64,000 bases of DNA, taken from the NCBI GenBank assembly GCA_965263455.1, contig CBDHHN010000004.1:1054001-1118000 (forward strand), written 5' to 3'. The position numbers and the translations under genes are program-made. A model generated the notes under the pieces. The model was not told where the DNA came from, searched no databases, and saw nothing but the letters and a program-made list of their open reading frames with translations. This stretch comes from CADEDH01 sp965263455 (GTDB lineage Bacteria > Actinomycetota > Acidimicrobiia > Acidimicrobiales > SZUA-35). Below are positions 9,118 through 18,058 of the stretch, piece after piece. The stretch's first letter is position 1. Every line of letters starts with the position of its first letter.

Positions 9118-9905
9118 AGGTCGAGCATCCCGTCGAGGCCGACCGTCAGACCCGGGGTCGACGGGATGCGGCGCACGGCCAGCACCACCCCGGGCATGAA
9201 CGAGGTCCGGTCGAACGAATCGTGGCGCAGGGTCAGGGTCTGGGCCGTGGTGCCGAGAATGACCTCCTGGTGGGCCGTCATCCCCCGCATACGGACCGAA
9301 TGGACGGGGATACCGGCCGGACCGACCGCACCCCGGGCCCCGGGCAAGGTCTCGGTCTCGGTGGGGTCGGCGCCCCACTCGGCACTGGCGGCGGCCATCC
9401 GCTCGGCCGTGGACACCGCCGTCCCGCTGGGGGCGTCGACCTTGCCGTCGTGGTGGAGTTCGATGATCTCGGCCGTGTCGAAGTAGGGGGCGGCCAGCTC
9501 GGCGAACCGGATCATGAGCACGGCCCCGATGGCGAAGTTGGCGGCGATGAGGCAGTTGGAGGAGGTGAACGACTCGGCGATCCGGGCGTGGTCGGCCTCG
9601 GTGAACCCCGAGGTCCCGACCACGGCATGGATCCCGGCGGCGGCGCAGTGATCGAGTGTCCGGCGGGCCACGTCGACGTGGGTGAAGTCGACGACCACCT
9701 GGGCGTCGGCCCGGTCGAGGGCGTCGAGGTCGGCCGCGCCGACCACCGGGCCGACCTCGGCTCCGACCAGGTCGGTGATGGGCCGACCGTCGACGGTGGG
9801 ATCGACGGCGGCGACCAGGTCCAGGCCGTCGGCGGCGGCCACGGCCCGACAGACCTCCTGGCCCATCCGGCCACCGGCCCCGACCACCCCGACCCGCAAC
9901 GTCAT
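9114..9905 (-). CDS. dapB: 4-hydroxy-tetrahydrodipicolinate reductase
   Basis: DapB reduces 4-hydroxy-tetrahydrodipicolinate to tetrahydrodipicolinate with NAD(P)H, in the diaminopimelate/lysine pathway that feeds peptidoglycan. The 263-residue length is normal. The N-terminal Rossmann motif is GVVGAGGRMGQ (residues 6-16); the substrate domain shows ELHHDGKVDAPSGTA (about 154-168), with the family His-His and Lys; GTSGFTE is the cofactor-proximal loop. The start is fixed by a TAGAAT box 6 bases upstream of the ATG. In many Actinobacteria dapB follows pnp (often with an M16 peptidase); here an unknown lipoprotein gene lies between them. Confidence 0.97.
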   Translation of the reverse strand: MTLRVGVVGAGGRMGQEVCRAVAAADGLDLVAAVDPTVDGRPITDLVGAEVGPVVGAADLDALDRADAQVVVDFTHVDVARRTLDHCAAAGIHAVVGTSGFTEADHARIAESFTSSNCLIAANFAIGAVLMIRFAELAAPYFDTAEIIELHHDGKVDAPSGTAVSTAERMAAASAEWGADPTETETLPGARGAVGPAGIPVHSVRMRGMTAHQEVILGTTAQTLTLRHDSFDRTSFMPGVVLAVRRIPSTPGLTVGLDGMLDL

Positions 9906-9911
9906 GGCCCG

Positions 9912-9917
9912 ATTCTA
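9912..9917 (-). promoter_or_regulatory. Leaderless -10 box for dapB (TAGAAT)
   Basis: TAGAAT on the minus strand ends 6 bases before the dapB ATG. It is the closest match to the consensus -10 among the leaderless boxes in the window. Confidence 0.6.
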
Positions 9918-9927
9918 CCGACGGCGA

Positions 9928-11181
9928 TCAGCTCTGGACCCGGTACGGCTCCAGCATCTCGGCGTTGGCGGTCACGAAGGCCTCTTCGTACTCGGCTGTC
10001 ACCACCGAGCGGAGGGCGGCCAGGGCCTGACCTCCCCCACAGCGGTTGACGGCGAGGGCGAGGTCGATCTCCTCGGCCTGGAGACGGGCCAGCAGCGCCC
10101 GTCCCTGGGGGCTGAAGGTCCGGGGCCGGCGCAGCAGCTCGTCGACCTCGGCCGCCGACAACCGGGCCAACTCGACGTCGCTCATCCCGTCGGCCGGGTG
10201 CACGGCCTCCTCCAACACGATGCGCAGCTCCCGGTCGAACTCACCGAAGGTGTCCTCGGCCGACCGGTGCACCAGGCCCTGTTCGGCCACGCAGGCGGTG
10301 ACAGCGGCTTCGGCTTCGATGATCCTGGGGTCGGCCTCGACCGAGGCGTACAACTCGTCGAGCCGGGCGCCGAACTCGTCGTAGAAGCCGAGGGCCACCG
10401 CCTCGGTGGCCACCACGGCCTCACCCAGGCACCCACCGACCTCGAAACCGCTCGACTGGTCGCCGTAGAGGGCGGCGAACCACGCCTCCAACTCCTCGGG
10501 CAGGAGCCCGGCGGCGACGGCCAGGTTGGGATCGGTCGCCCCGGACTGCTCCGCCCCCCGACGATGTCCGATCAGGTCGTCACCCACCTCCTGTTGGGCA
10601 AAGCGGGTCGTGGTGTACCCGAAGCCCCACCGGGCGGCCCAGTCGGCCGAGCCGTCGTCGAACTCCTGGCCCGGGACACCGGTACCGAGCGTTCCCCCCA
10701 GCACGCCTCCTGCCGCCGGATCCACCGGCACGTAGTCGAAACCGGCAGCGGCCATGCAGTCGACGATGAGTGCCTGTTGGATCCGTTCCCGCTCGACCAA
10801 CCGGGCCCGGGCCTCCAGCGACCGCTCCGCCCCATAGCCCTCGTCACCGAGGAAGGCGGCCAGGGGCGACGGCACGATGCGGGTCGGGGCCCCGTCGACA
10901 CCCTGGGCCGTCGACGGGGCGGCACCGGGCCCGGCGGCCCGATCGACGGTGTCCGGGCCGTCACCGGCGGTCGTCAGCCCACCGTCGGCCTCATCCCCGG
11001 CCGACGTCTCGCCCCCGTTGTCGGCCGCGGTCACGGCGTCGGCCCGCTCCTGAACGGTGGCGGCCACCGAGGCGCCCTCGGGCCCACCGTCGCCTCCGGC
11101 GCAGGCCGTGGCCATCACCAGGGCCAGCAACCCCGGACCCAACGCCCCCCACGCTTTCCCCTTGTCGAGCCCCACGATCAT
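9928..11181 (-). CDS. Unknown lipoprotein
   Basis: This protein of up to 417 residues begins with a basic/hydrophobic signal ending in a lipobox (LALVMATACAGG), so it is probably lipidated at that Cys and exported. A low-complexity acidic linker follows (about residues 35-100). The remainder is helical, rich in Glu and Ala, with scattered Cys (DCMAAAGFDY, GGCLGEAV, VTACVAEQG, NRCGGG) that could form disulfides. I recognise no enzyme motif. The ATG at 11181 has AGGAAGGG immediately before it; an in-frame GTG at 11175 would have better Shine-Dalgarno spacing, so the start could be 11175. It lies between pnp's terminator and dapB. Confidence 0.75.
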   Translation of the reverse strand: MIVGLDKGKAWGALGPGLLALVMATACAGGDGGPEGASVAATVQERADAVTAADNGGETSAGDEADGGLTTAGDGPDTVDRAAGPGAAPSTAQGVDGAPTRIVPSPLAAFLGDEGYGAERSLEARARLVERERIQQALIVDCMAAAGFDYVPVDPAAGGVLGGTLGTGVPGQEFDDGSADWAARWGFGYTTTRFAQQEVGDDLIGHRRGAEQSGATDPNLAVAAGLLPEELEAWFAALYGDQSSGFEVGGCLGEAVVATEAVALGFYDEFGARLDELYASVEADPRIIEAEAAVTACVAEQGLVHRSAEDTFGEFDRELRIVLEEAVHPADGMSDVELARLSAAEVDELLRRPRTFSPQGRALLARLQAEEIDLALAVNRCGGGQALAALRSVVTAEYEEAFVTANAEMLEPYRVQS

Positions 11182-11240
11182 CCCTTCCTGCTTGGTCGGA
11201 GCGGCCGGCCCGTCGGGCTCCGCTCCCCTGCAAAACCGGC

Positions 11241-11277
11241 GAGTCCCGGAGGGGTGGTCACACCGCCTCCGGGACTC
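11241..11277 (-). terminator. Intrinsic terminator downstream of pnp
   Basis: Arms 11241-11252 and 11266-11277 are perfect 12-base complements around a 13-base loop. On the minus strand the hairpin is followed a few bases later by GGTTTTG. It lies about 87 bases after the pnp stop and before the lipoprotein start at 11181, so it probably ends the pnp transcript. Confidence 0.7.
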
Positions 11278-11363
11278 CGCCGTCCTACTCGTGGTCCCGA
11301 CCGAGGTCGGGTACCGGCCTGATGATCACCGGTGGGCCCGTCGGCCTCCGGACCTCAGGTTGG

Positions 11364-13811
11364 TCAGTTGCGACCGCGGCCTCGGCCCCGGCCCCGGCCC
11401 CGGCCACCGCCGCCGCCGTTGCGGCCGCCGCGGCCCCGACCTCGACCGCCCCGGTCGTCCTCGGAGAGCTGAGCGCCCTCGGGGCCGAGCTCACCGAAAT
11501 CGGCCATGGCCCCGGCGAAGTCGTCCTCGAACGACACCTCGACCGACTCCTCGGTCCGGGTGGCGACCGCCGTGCCCCCGCCGGCCGAGGACGAGTCGGG
11601 CGAACCCGAACCGTTGGCCGACGACGCCGGGGCGTCGTCGCCCACCATCTTCAGCGAGATCTTGCCGTTGGGGTCGATGTCCTCGACCTCGACCTCGACC
11701 GACTGGCCCAGCTCGAGCACGTCCTCGACCCTGTCGATCCGGCGGTTGCCCCCGATCTTGGAGATGTGGAGCAGACCGTCCCGGCCGGGGAGGATGTTCA
11801 CGAAGGCGCCGAACTTGGTGATGTTGACGACCTGGCCCATGTAGCTCTCGCCGACATCGGCGGTGGGCGGGTCGAGGATGAGGCGGATCTGGCGCTCGGC
11901 CTCGTCAACCACCTCCTTCTCGGTGGCGGAGATGGCGACGATGCCCGTGACACCGTCGTCGTCGACGCTGATGTCGGCCCCGGTCTCGGTCTGGATCGAG
12001 TTGATGACCTTGCCCTTCGGGCCGATGACCTCGCCGATCTTGTCGACCGGGATCTCGAACGACACGATCTTGGGCGCACCTTCGCGGACGTCGTCCCGGG
12101 GGGCGGCGATGGCGCCGGCCATCACCTCCAGGATCTGGAGTCGGGCGTCCTTGGCCTGGTTCAGGGCCTGGGCCAGCACGTCGGCCGGGATGCCGTCGAT
12201 CTTGGTGTCGAGCTGCAGGGCGGTCACGAACTCCGAGGTACCGGCGACCTTGAAGTCCATGTCACCGAAGGCGTCCTCGGCTCCCAGGATGTCGGTCAGC
12301 GGGGTGTACTTGCCCTCGGCGTAGACCAGGCCCATGGCGATACCGGCCACCGGCGCCTTGATCGGCACACCGGCGTCCATCAGCGACAGGGTCGAACCGC
12401 AGACCGAGGCCATCGAGGTCGAACCGTTGGACGACAGGACCTCCGACACCAGACGCAGGGTGTAGGGCCACTCCTCCAGCGACGGGACGACGGGCACCAG
12501 GGCCCGCTCGGCCAGGAGGCCGTGGCCGATCTCGCGGCGCTTGGGGCCCCGCATGAAGCCGGTCTCGCCGGTGGAGAAGGGCGGGAAGTTGTAGTGGTGG
12601 AGGTACCGCTTGCGGGTGGTCGGATCGATGCCGTCGATCAGCTGATCCATCTTCTTCATGCCCAGCGTGGTCACGTTGAGGACCTGGGTCTCGCCCCGCT
12701 GGAACAGGCCCGAACCGTGCACCCGGGGGATGACGCCGACCTCGGCCGACAGGGGCCGGATCTCGTCCGACTTGCGGCCGTCGATGCGGATGTTGTCCTC
12801 GACGATGCGGCGGCGGACCACGGCCTTCGACAGCGACCGGAAGGCGGCCTTGAGCTGCTTGGTGGCCAGCGCCTCGTCGTCACCGGCGAACTGCGACGTG
12901 AGGGACTCGAGGACCTCGGCCCGCAGGGCGTCCTCGGCGGCGCCGCGGTCGCTCTTGTCGGCGATCGACATGACGTCGTTGAGCTTGGCCTCGGCGGCGG
13001 CGGCCACGGCGGCGTACTGCTCGTCGGTGTAGTCGGCCAGCGTCGGGAACGACATGGTCGGCTTGGTGCCGGCCTGCTCCACCAGCTGGACCTGGAGGGC
13101 GATGGCCTCCTTGATGTACTGCTCGGCCTCGGTGAGGGCCTGGGCCAGAGCGGCCTCGTCGACCTTGGGGGCGCCGTTCTCGTAGTTGTTCCACGAGTTC
13201 TCGGTGCCACCGGCCTCGACCATCATCACGGCGACGTCGCCGTTGTCGAGCTGGCGACCGGCCACCACGATCTCGAACGACGAGGCGTCGCCCTCCTCGT
13301 AGGTGGGGTGGGGCAGCCACTCACCGTCGGTGGTGTAGGCCAGGCGCACGGCGCCGATCGGGCCGTCGAAGGGGATGTCCGACAGCATGAGGGCGGCCGA
13401 GCTGGCGTTGATGGCCAGCACGTCGTGGGGGTTGGCCATGTCGGCCGACATGACGGTGATGACGACGTGGGTCTCGTTGCGGAATCCCTCGGGGAACGAG
13501 GGCCGCAGCGGACGGTCGATGAGACGGCAGGTCAGGGTGGCCGTGTCGGCGGCCCGGCCCTCACGCCGGAAGAAGGAACCCGGGATCTTCCCGGCGGCGT
13601 AGGACCGCTCCTCCACATCGACGGTGAGGGGGAAGAAATCGGCCCCTTCACGAGGGGCCTTGGCCCCGGTCGCCGTGGCCAGGACGCTGGTGTCGCCCAT
13701 CTGGGCGAGCACCGACCCACCGGCCAGGCCGGCCAGCTTGCCGGTCTCGAGGTGCATGTCGGGGCCGTCACCGCTGGTGACGGTCCCGGAAACGCGAATG
13801 GCTTCCGCCAT
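11364..13811 (-). CDS. pnp: Polyribonucleotide nucleotidyltransferase (PNPase)
   Basis: PNPase degrades RNA 3' to 5' by phosphorolysis and adds or removes tails. The ATG at 13811 follows an AAGGAG site by 7 bases and gives 815 residues. Two RNase PH-like cores are separated by the helical domain (about residues 240-320), followed by KH (VIGPKGKVINSIQTETG) and S1 domains (GQVVNITKFGAFVNILPG). Catalytic-core motifs are visible, such as FPPFSTGETGFMRGPKRREIGHG and DILGAEDAFGDMDFKVAGT. The C-terminus adds about 80 residues ending in an Arg/Gly repeat tail, which could bind RNA. The usual partner rpsO is displaced about 5 kb upstream by inserted genes. Confidence 0.98.
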   Translation of the reverse strand: MAEAIRVSGTVTSGDGPDMHLETGKLAGLAGGSVLAQMGDTSVLATATGAKAPREGADFFPLTVDVEERSYAAGKIPGSFFRREGRAADTATLTCRLIDRPLRPSFPEGFRNETHVVITVMSADMANPHDVLAINASSAALMLSDIPFDGPIGAVRLAYTTDGEWLPHPTYEEGDASSFEIVVAGRQLDNGDVAVMMVEAGGTENSWNNYENGAPKVDEAALAQALTEAEQYIKEAIALQVQLVEQAGTKPTMSFPTLADYTDEQYAAVAAAAEAKLNDVMSIADKSDRGAAEDALRAEVLESLTSQFAGDDEALATKQLKAAFRSLSKAVVRRRIVEDNIRIDGRKSDEIRPLSAEVGVIPRVHGSGLFQRGETQVLNVTTLGMKKMDQLIDGIDPTTRKRYLHHYNFPPFSTGETGFMRGPKRREIGHGLLAERALVPVVPSLEEWPYTLRLVSEVLSSNGSTSMASVCGSTLSLMDAGVPIKAPVAGIAMGLVYAEGKYTPLTDILGAEDAFGDMDFKVAGTSEFVTALQLDTKIDGIPADVLAQALNQAKDARLQILEVMAGAIAAPRDDVREGAPKIVSFEIPVDKIGEVIGPKGKVINSIQTETGADISVDDDGVTGIVAISATEKEVVDEAERQIRLILDPPTADVGESYMGQVVNITKFGAFVNILPGRDGLLHISKIGGNRRIDRVEDVLELGQSVEVEVEDIDPNGKISLKMVGDDAPASSANGSGSPDSSSAGGGTAVATRTEESVEVSFEDDFAGAMADFGELGPEGAQLSEDDRGGRGRGRGGRNGGGGGRGRGRGRGRGRN

Positions 13812-13960
13812 GACGCAACTCCTTGGATCTGTGTACGTGTCGTGGACGCAAGCGACCTTCGCTGGTCCAAACGCGGGCCAGATCCCAGATTTCGACCACC
13901 CAACACGGCGGTGGGGACGGGCTGAGGAGCCGGAAACCGGAAGCTGACCTCGCGCGCTGC

Positions 13961-13980
13961 AGCGAGCACGTCGGCTCGCT
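13961..13980 (-). promoter_or_regulatory. Hairpin in the pnp 5' leader
   Basis: Seven-base arms AGCGAGC (13961-13967) and GCTCGCT (13974-13980) flank a 6-base loop. They lie about 150 bases before the pnp start, just after a TAAGCT box (13988-13993, minus strand) that could be the -10. PNPase leaders are autoregulated by hairpin cleavage in E. coli; a similar role here is only a suggestion. Confidence 0.35.
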
Positions 13981-14046
13981 CCCGGACAGCTTATCCCCGA
14001 GGGGGGCCGCTCGGGTGCCACCGGATCGGTCCCGGACTCGGGCCGG

Positions 14047-14817
14047 TCAGCCCACGGTGTGGCAGAGGGGGGCCGAGGGGGCGCTGGGCAGGGCCCGACC
14101 GGTGTCGTCGGGCAGGGCCACTGCGGTGGCGCAGTAGCGGCCGGGCGTCGTGAACTGGGGTGAGAAGATGACGATCACGGGCTCGCCGCCGGGACGCTCC
14201 TGTTTGAGGATTCGCCCCCCGGTCGACACCGTCAGCTCATGGCGGCCCAGACCCGGGGCCGACACCGCCTGGAACCGGAAGGTCAGGGTGTTGCCCACCA
14301 GACTCGGCGCGCCGGCGGCCACCGGCGTCGGCAACGGCTGCGGACCGGGCGCCGGTTGCGAGGTCGAGGTCGAGGTCGAGGTCGAGGTCGACATCGAGGT
14401 CGAGGTCGTCGATGGGCGGGTGGTGGGCGGCGCCGTCGACGCCGACGTCGACGTCGAGTCCGTGGACGACGGCGCCGACGTGGGGACCGACGTCGAGTCC
14501 GTGGACGACGATGCCGACGATGACGATGACGATGGGCTGGCTGGGACCGATGATTGGGCCGACGAGGCCGCGACCGATCGGGCGTTGGCTTCAGCGAGAT
14601 CGGCGCCGTGGCCGTCGTCATCGAGCCCATCGCCGCCCCGATCGGGCCCGGCCGGGGGCACCTCGGCCGCCTCGGAACGCAAGGTGGCGTCGATCTCGTC
14701 GCCCGAACCCACACACGCCGTGGCCAACAGGCCGACCAGGACCATCACCGGGAGCGTCCGCCACAGGAACAGCCCGGAGGCCTTCGACCGATCAAGATGT
14801 CGCCCGTGCTCTCGCAC
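14047..14817 (-). CDS. Ser/Thr-rich lipoprotein of unknown function
   Basis: This 256-residue protein starts at a GTG with AAGGGA upstream. The signal peptide ends at a lipobox (VLVGLLATACVGSG, Cys about residue 35). A long Ser/Thr/Asp low-complexity stalk (about 70-165), partly encoded by a GAGGTC hexamer array, is followed by a compact C-terminal domain of about 85 residues (LVGNTLTFRFQAVSAPG to YCATAVALPDD). That domain looks like a small beta-sandwich. It is probably a surface lipoprotein whose stalk holds the domain away from the membrane. It precedes pnp on the same strand but has its own start signals. It is divergent from the PPOX gene. Confidence 0.75.
   Translation of the reverse strand: MREHGRHLDRSKASGLFLWRTLPVMVLVGLLATACVGSGDEIDATLRSEAAEVPPAGPDRGGDGLDDDGHGADLAEANARSVAASSAQSSVPASPSSSSSSASSSTDSTSVPTSAPSSTDSTSTSASTAPPTTRPSTTSTSMSTSTSTSTSTSQPAPGPQPLPTPVAAGAPSLVGNTLTFRFQAVSAPGLGRHELTVSTGGRILKQERPGGEPVIVIFSPQFTTPGRYCATAVALPDDTGRALPSAPSAPLCHTVG
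14360..14408. repeat. Hexanucleotide (GAGGTC)n array inside a lipoprotein gene
   Basis: About eight GAGGTC hexamers, one changed to GACATC, encode alternating Ser-Thr in the lipoprotein stalk on the minus strand. Because the unit is 6 bases, gain or loss of units would alter stalk length without a frameshift. Confidence 0.85.
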
Positions 14818-14947
14818 CAGAATCCCTTCCGCCCCGGCGCCGCACCGCCGTCACCAGGGATGACGGCGTCGTGCACCGGCATACTGTACCGGCCTCGAGC
14901 CCCGGTCGGTTCGGTGGTGCCGGCCCCGACCGACCCCCGACCCCGGC

Positions 14948-14953
14948 TAGCGT
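14948..14953 (+). promoter_or_regulatory. Leaderless -10 box (TAGCGT)
   Basis: TAGCGT ends 7 bases before the ATG at 14961, with no Shine-Dalgarno sequence between. Confidence 0.55.
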
Positions 14954-14960
14954 GCCGGCC

Positions 14961-15383
14961 ATGGCCGAGATGACCGACGAGCAACGAGACACCTTTCTGG
15001 CCGAGCGGCGGGTGGCCGTGTTGGCCATCGAACGCCCCGGCAAGGGACCCCTGTGCGCACCCGTGTGGTACCGCCATCAGGCCGGCGGTGCCATCGAGAT
15101 CGTGATGGCCGACGGCTCGGCCAAGGCCCGGCTGCTCCGCGCCGCAGGCCGGGCCTCGATCTGCGTCCAGGACGAGGGCCTGCCCTACCGCTACGTCACG
15201 GCCGAGGGCCCGGTCACCGTCGAGGTCATGAGCCCGACCCAGCGGGATGAGATCCTGCGCGACATCGCCATCCGCTACCTCGACCAGAAACAGGGCAACG
15301 CCTACGCCGACAACTTCCCGGGCCACGACGAGGCCCTGGTCTCGCTCCACCCCGAACGGTGGCGGAGCGAGATCCTGGGCTGA
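14961..15383 (+). CDS. Pyridoxamine 5'-phosphate oxidase-fold (PPOX class) protein
   Basis: This 140-residue protein has the split-barrel PPOX fold pattern: an N-terminal helix followed by RRVAVLAIERPGKGPLCAPVWYRHQAGGAIEIV, a central ICVQDEGLPYRYVTAEGPVTVE, and a C-terminal helical part. Members bind FMN, F420 or heme. Actinobacterial PPOX proteins of this size are often F420-dependent reductases, but no residue here lets me decide the cofactor. Its start is set by the leaderless box upstream. It ends 8 bases before the convergent acyltransferase gene. Confidence 0.75.
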   Translation: MAEMTDEQRDTFLAERRVAVLAIERPGKGPLCAPVWYRHQAGGAIEIVMADGSAKARLLRAAGRASICVQDEGLPYRYVTAEGPVTVEVMSPTQRDEILRDIAIRYLDQKQGNAYADNFPGHDEALVSLHPERWRSEILG

Positions 15384-15390
15384 CCGGGCG

Positions 15391-16773
15391 TCAGCGCCGC
15401 ACGGAGAGCCGGTCGGGGGTGGCGATCCCGATCGGCAGCGGCGACGGCGTGGGCGACAGCACCGTCCGGCCCACCACGACGAGCACGATGAGGCAGGGCA
15501 CGATGATCATCAGATCGCCGCTGGTCCACCACTTGAGCGCGATCGACGTGACCACGGCGACGGCCGAGATCGAGGCCACGCCCCCGGGCCACGGCCGGCG
15601 GGGGGCCAGAAGGGCGGCCCGCTCCACTCGCGACACCACGGCCACGATGGGGACCAGCACCACCAGTGAGGCGACCATGGTCGGCACCTTCCACAGCCAC
15701 CAGGTCGCCGACCCGACCGCCGTCTCCGGCAGCCCGACGGTCAGATAGAGGGCGGCCGTGACGAGGACGGCGGCCGTCATGTGCCACAGGTAGACGCTCA
15801 TGGCCACCGTGTTGGCCGCCACCACCACGGTCCAGGCCCCGGCCCGCCGAGCCAGGAACCGGGACAGGGCGGGGGCGGCGGCGATGGCGGTGAGCCCGTA
15901 GGCGGTGCCGAACACCAGCAGCGACAGGTTGGGCGGGTTCGTGGGCGAGTGCTCCAGACCCGGAACGTTGACCATCGACACGACCCATGGTCCGCCCGAG
16001 AGAACCAGGGCCAGGGCGGCGGCCCAGAAGCCGGCGGCCAGGGCCACCAGGCGTCGTCCGGTCGGCAACAGGCCGTCCCGCCAGGCGAAGCCGAGGACCT
16101 GGAACGACAGCCAACCCAGGACCCAGTTGAGCTGGGCCAGCAACGGCACGTCGAGGATGCGGAACACCTCGACGACGAGGAAGGCGCCCACGATCACGGC
16201 CGCCACCATCGCCGGGTTGCGGCGGAAGCGGGGGAGGATGAACGGCGCCAGCGCGGTGTCGATGGTGTAGTTGGCCAGGAACCACAAGGGCACGGCGGCG
16301 GCCCACGCACCCATGGCCACCAGTTCCAGGTGCCCCAGCGCCGCCCCCAGGGCGATGGCGGCCAGCCAGGCCGAGGCCAAGGTGACGGCCGGGGGCAGCA
16401 TCCGCCGCAGGCGGGCGGCAACCCAGTCCTGGGGTCGGCCGCCGGACCGGTTGTGGGCGTCGAGCGACATGGCCGACGCGAACCCGCCGACCACGAAGAA
16501 CAACGGCATCACCTGGAGGGCCCAGGTCAACCAGGCCAGCGAGGGCATGAACTGCAGGGCGTTGCCCCCGACCACCTCCCCGTTTTGGACGATGGCTACC
16601 ATCGCCAACCAGTGGCCGACGGCGACGACGAGCATGGCCAGGGCCCGGTAGGCGTCGATGGCACGGTTCCGGTCGCCCTTGGCCTGGGCCGCCAGCGACC
16701 GGAGGGAGGGGGTCGAGGACGTGGTTGACGAGGACGGGCTCGAAGAGGGTGTCGGTGACGCAGTGGAAGTCAT
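15391..16773 (-). CDS. Acyltransferase-3 family membrane protein
   Basis: This 460-residue protein has a Ser/Thr-rich cytoplasmic head (first ~30 residues) and about ten transmembrane helices. Motifs match acyltransferase 3: NRAIDAYRALAMLVVAVGHW at the start of the first helix (Arg, Asp, Arg and the catalytic-type His), PLFFVVGGFASAMS in helix 2-3, and RLRRMLPP after it. Such proteins move acyl groups across the membrane to sugars, lipids or peptidoglycan; the acceptor is unknown. The SGNH hydrolase at 1-2274 is of a type often paired with AT3 domains, but there is no direct evidence that they cooperate. It is divergent from the sensor kinase gene; both share a 75-base promoter region. Confidence 0.85.
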   Translation of the reverse strand: MTSTASPTPSSSPSSSTTSSTPSLRSLAAQAKGDRNRAIDAYRALAMLVVAVGHWLAMVAIVQNGEVVGGNALQFMPSLAWLTWALQVMPLFFVVGGFASAMSLDAHNRSGGRPQDWVAARLRRMLPPAVTLASAWLAAIALGAALGHLELVAMGAWAAAVPLWFLANYTIDTALAPFILPRFRRNPAMVAAVIVGAFLVVEVFRILDVPLLAQLNWVLGWLSFQVLGFAWRDGLLPTGRRLVALAAGFWAAALALVLSGGPWVVSMVNVPGLEHSPTNPPNLSLLVFGTAYGLTAIAAAPALSRFLARRAGAWTVVVAANTVAMSVYLWHMTAAVLVTAALYLTVGLPETAVGSATWWLWKVPTMVASLVVLVPIVAVVSRVERAALLAPRRPWPGGVASISAVAVVTSIALKWWTSGDLMIIVPCLIVLVVVGRTVLSPTPSPLPIGIATPDRLSVRR

Positions 16774-16813
16774 GACCCCCAGTGAGACACCGATCCGGGG
16801 AGCCGGGCACCGG

Positions 16814-16847
16814 GGTTACCCCCCAGTAACCGGTGGGGGATCCCCCA
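16814..16847. promoter_or_regulatory. Two adjacent inverted repeats in a divergent promoter
   Basis: GGTTAC (16814-16819) and GTAACC (16826-16831) form an inverted repeat with a 6-base spacer. A 14-base perfect palindrome, TGGGGGATCCCCCA (16834-16847), follows directly and ends one base before the kinase ATG. They lie between the acyltransferase and kinase genes, so either could be an operator, perhaps for the adjacent NarL-type regulator. Confidence 0.45.
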
Positions 16848-16848
16848 G

Positions 16849-18003
16849 ATGACCGATCGGTCACCGGACTGGACCATCCCCGCCGGGGCCACCGAGGTCC
16901 GGGCCCGGGGCGACGAGGCGACCATCCTCGGCCTGTTCCGAGGGGTCACCGTGTTCCGGGCCCTGGCTCTGGTGTGGGCCCTGGTCGGCGTGGCGTCCTC
17001 CACCGAGTTCCTGCGCCGCCCGTGGTTGGCCGCGCTGCTGGTGACGACCATGGTCGGATGGACGGTGGCGGTGAGTCTCTGGCCGGGACGGGGCCCGCTG
17101 CTGCCGGTGCTGGCCCCGTGGGTGATCGGGGCCGAGCTGGCCCTGGGGGCGGTGATCCAGGTCGGCGACGGCTTCGTGTACGAGCAGGGCCGGGTGATCT
17201 CGCTGTCGTGGTCCTGGCCGGCGGCCGGGGTCATGGCGGCCGGCATCGTCTTCGGCTGGCGGGCCGGTCTGGGCGCGGCCGTGGCCATGGTGGCGGCCAA
17301 CCTGGCGACCGAGTTCCGGTTCGACACCAACGTGACCCAACCGGTCCAGGCCTTCTCCCGCACGGGCCTGTGGGTGGCCACCGGCCTGCTCGCCGGGTAT
17401 GTGTCGTCGCGTCTGCGTCGGGCCGAAGCCGAGGTGGCCATGGTCCGAGCCCGGGAGGAGGTGGCCCGGCAACTGCACGACGGGGTGCTGCAGACCCTGG
17501 CCGTGATCCAGCGCCGATCCGACGACGCCGACCTGGCCCTGCTGGCCCGGGAGCAGGAGGCCGACCTTCGCCGCTACCTGTCCGGTTCGGCCGACCGGCC
17601 CACGGCCCTGGAACCCGAACTGCGGCGCCTGGCCGCCCACCACGAGGCCCACCATCCTCCGACCCGGGTCCGGGTGGTGGTCGCCCCCGACGCTCCCGAG
17701 CCCACACCGGACCGGTTGGCCGCCGTGGTGGGCGCGGTGGGCGAGGCGCTGACCAACGTGGCCAAGCACGCTCAGGCCTCCACCGTGACCCTCTTCGCCG
17801 AACCGGCCGACCCCGACGACACCCCCCGCCCGGCCCGGTTGTTCGTCAGCGTCAAGGACGACGGTGTCGGCTTCGACCCGACCGCCGTGACCGAACGGAT
17901 CGGCCTGGCCCGCTCCGTCCGGGGCCGGGTCCACGAGGTGGGCGGGACGACCGAGATCCTCGGTCGCCCGGGCCGGGGCGCGGAGGTCAAGATATGGGTA
18001 TGA
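16849..18003 (+). CDS. NarL-type sensor histidine kinase
   Basis: This 384-residue kinase has an N-terminal membrane domain with about six helices (residues 30-185) and a short cytoplasmic kinase core. The dimerisation/phosphoacceptor helix reads REEVARQLHDGVLQTLAVI; its His (about residue 208) is the phosphorylation site in the HisKA_3 family. The ATPase part shows GEALTNVAKHA (N box) and VKDDGVGFDP (G box). It should sense a membrane or extracellular cue and phosphorylate the response regulator encoded 55 bases downstream. No Shine-Dalgarno sequence is seen; the palindrome at 16834-16847 abuts the start. Confidence 0.9.
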   Translation: MTDRSPDWTIPAGATEVRARGDEATILGLFRGVTVFRALALVWALVGVASSTEFLRRPWLAALLVTTMVGWTVAVSLWPGRGPLLPVLAPWVIGAELALGAVIQVGDGFVYEQGRVISLSWSWPAAGVMAAGIVFGWRAGLGAAVAMVAANLATEFRFDTNVTQPVQAFSRTGLWVATGLLAGYVSSRLRRAEAEVAMVRAREEVARQLHDGVLQTLAVIQRRSDDADLALLAREQEADLRRYLSGSADRPTALEPELRRLAAHHEAHHPPTRVRVVVAPDAPEPTPDRLAAVVGAVGEALTNVAKHAQASTVTLFAEPADPDDTPRPARLFVSVKDDGVGFDPTAVTERIGLARSVRGRVHEVGGTTEILGRPGRGAEVKIWV

Positions 18004-18058
18004 GCACCCCACCCCGGGCCCGGACGGCCCCGGCCACGACCGCTGGCGGCCGACCCCG

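Noticed and set aside
10770..13925. 1051-codon plus-strand open frame
   Set aside because: Antisense to pnp, which has full PNPase, KH and S1 motifs; the plus frame is a high-GC shadow.
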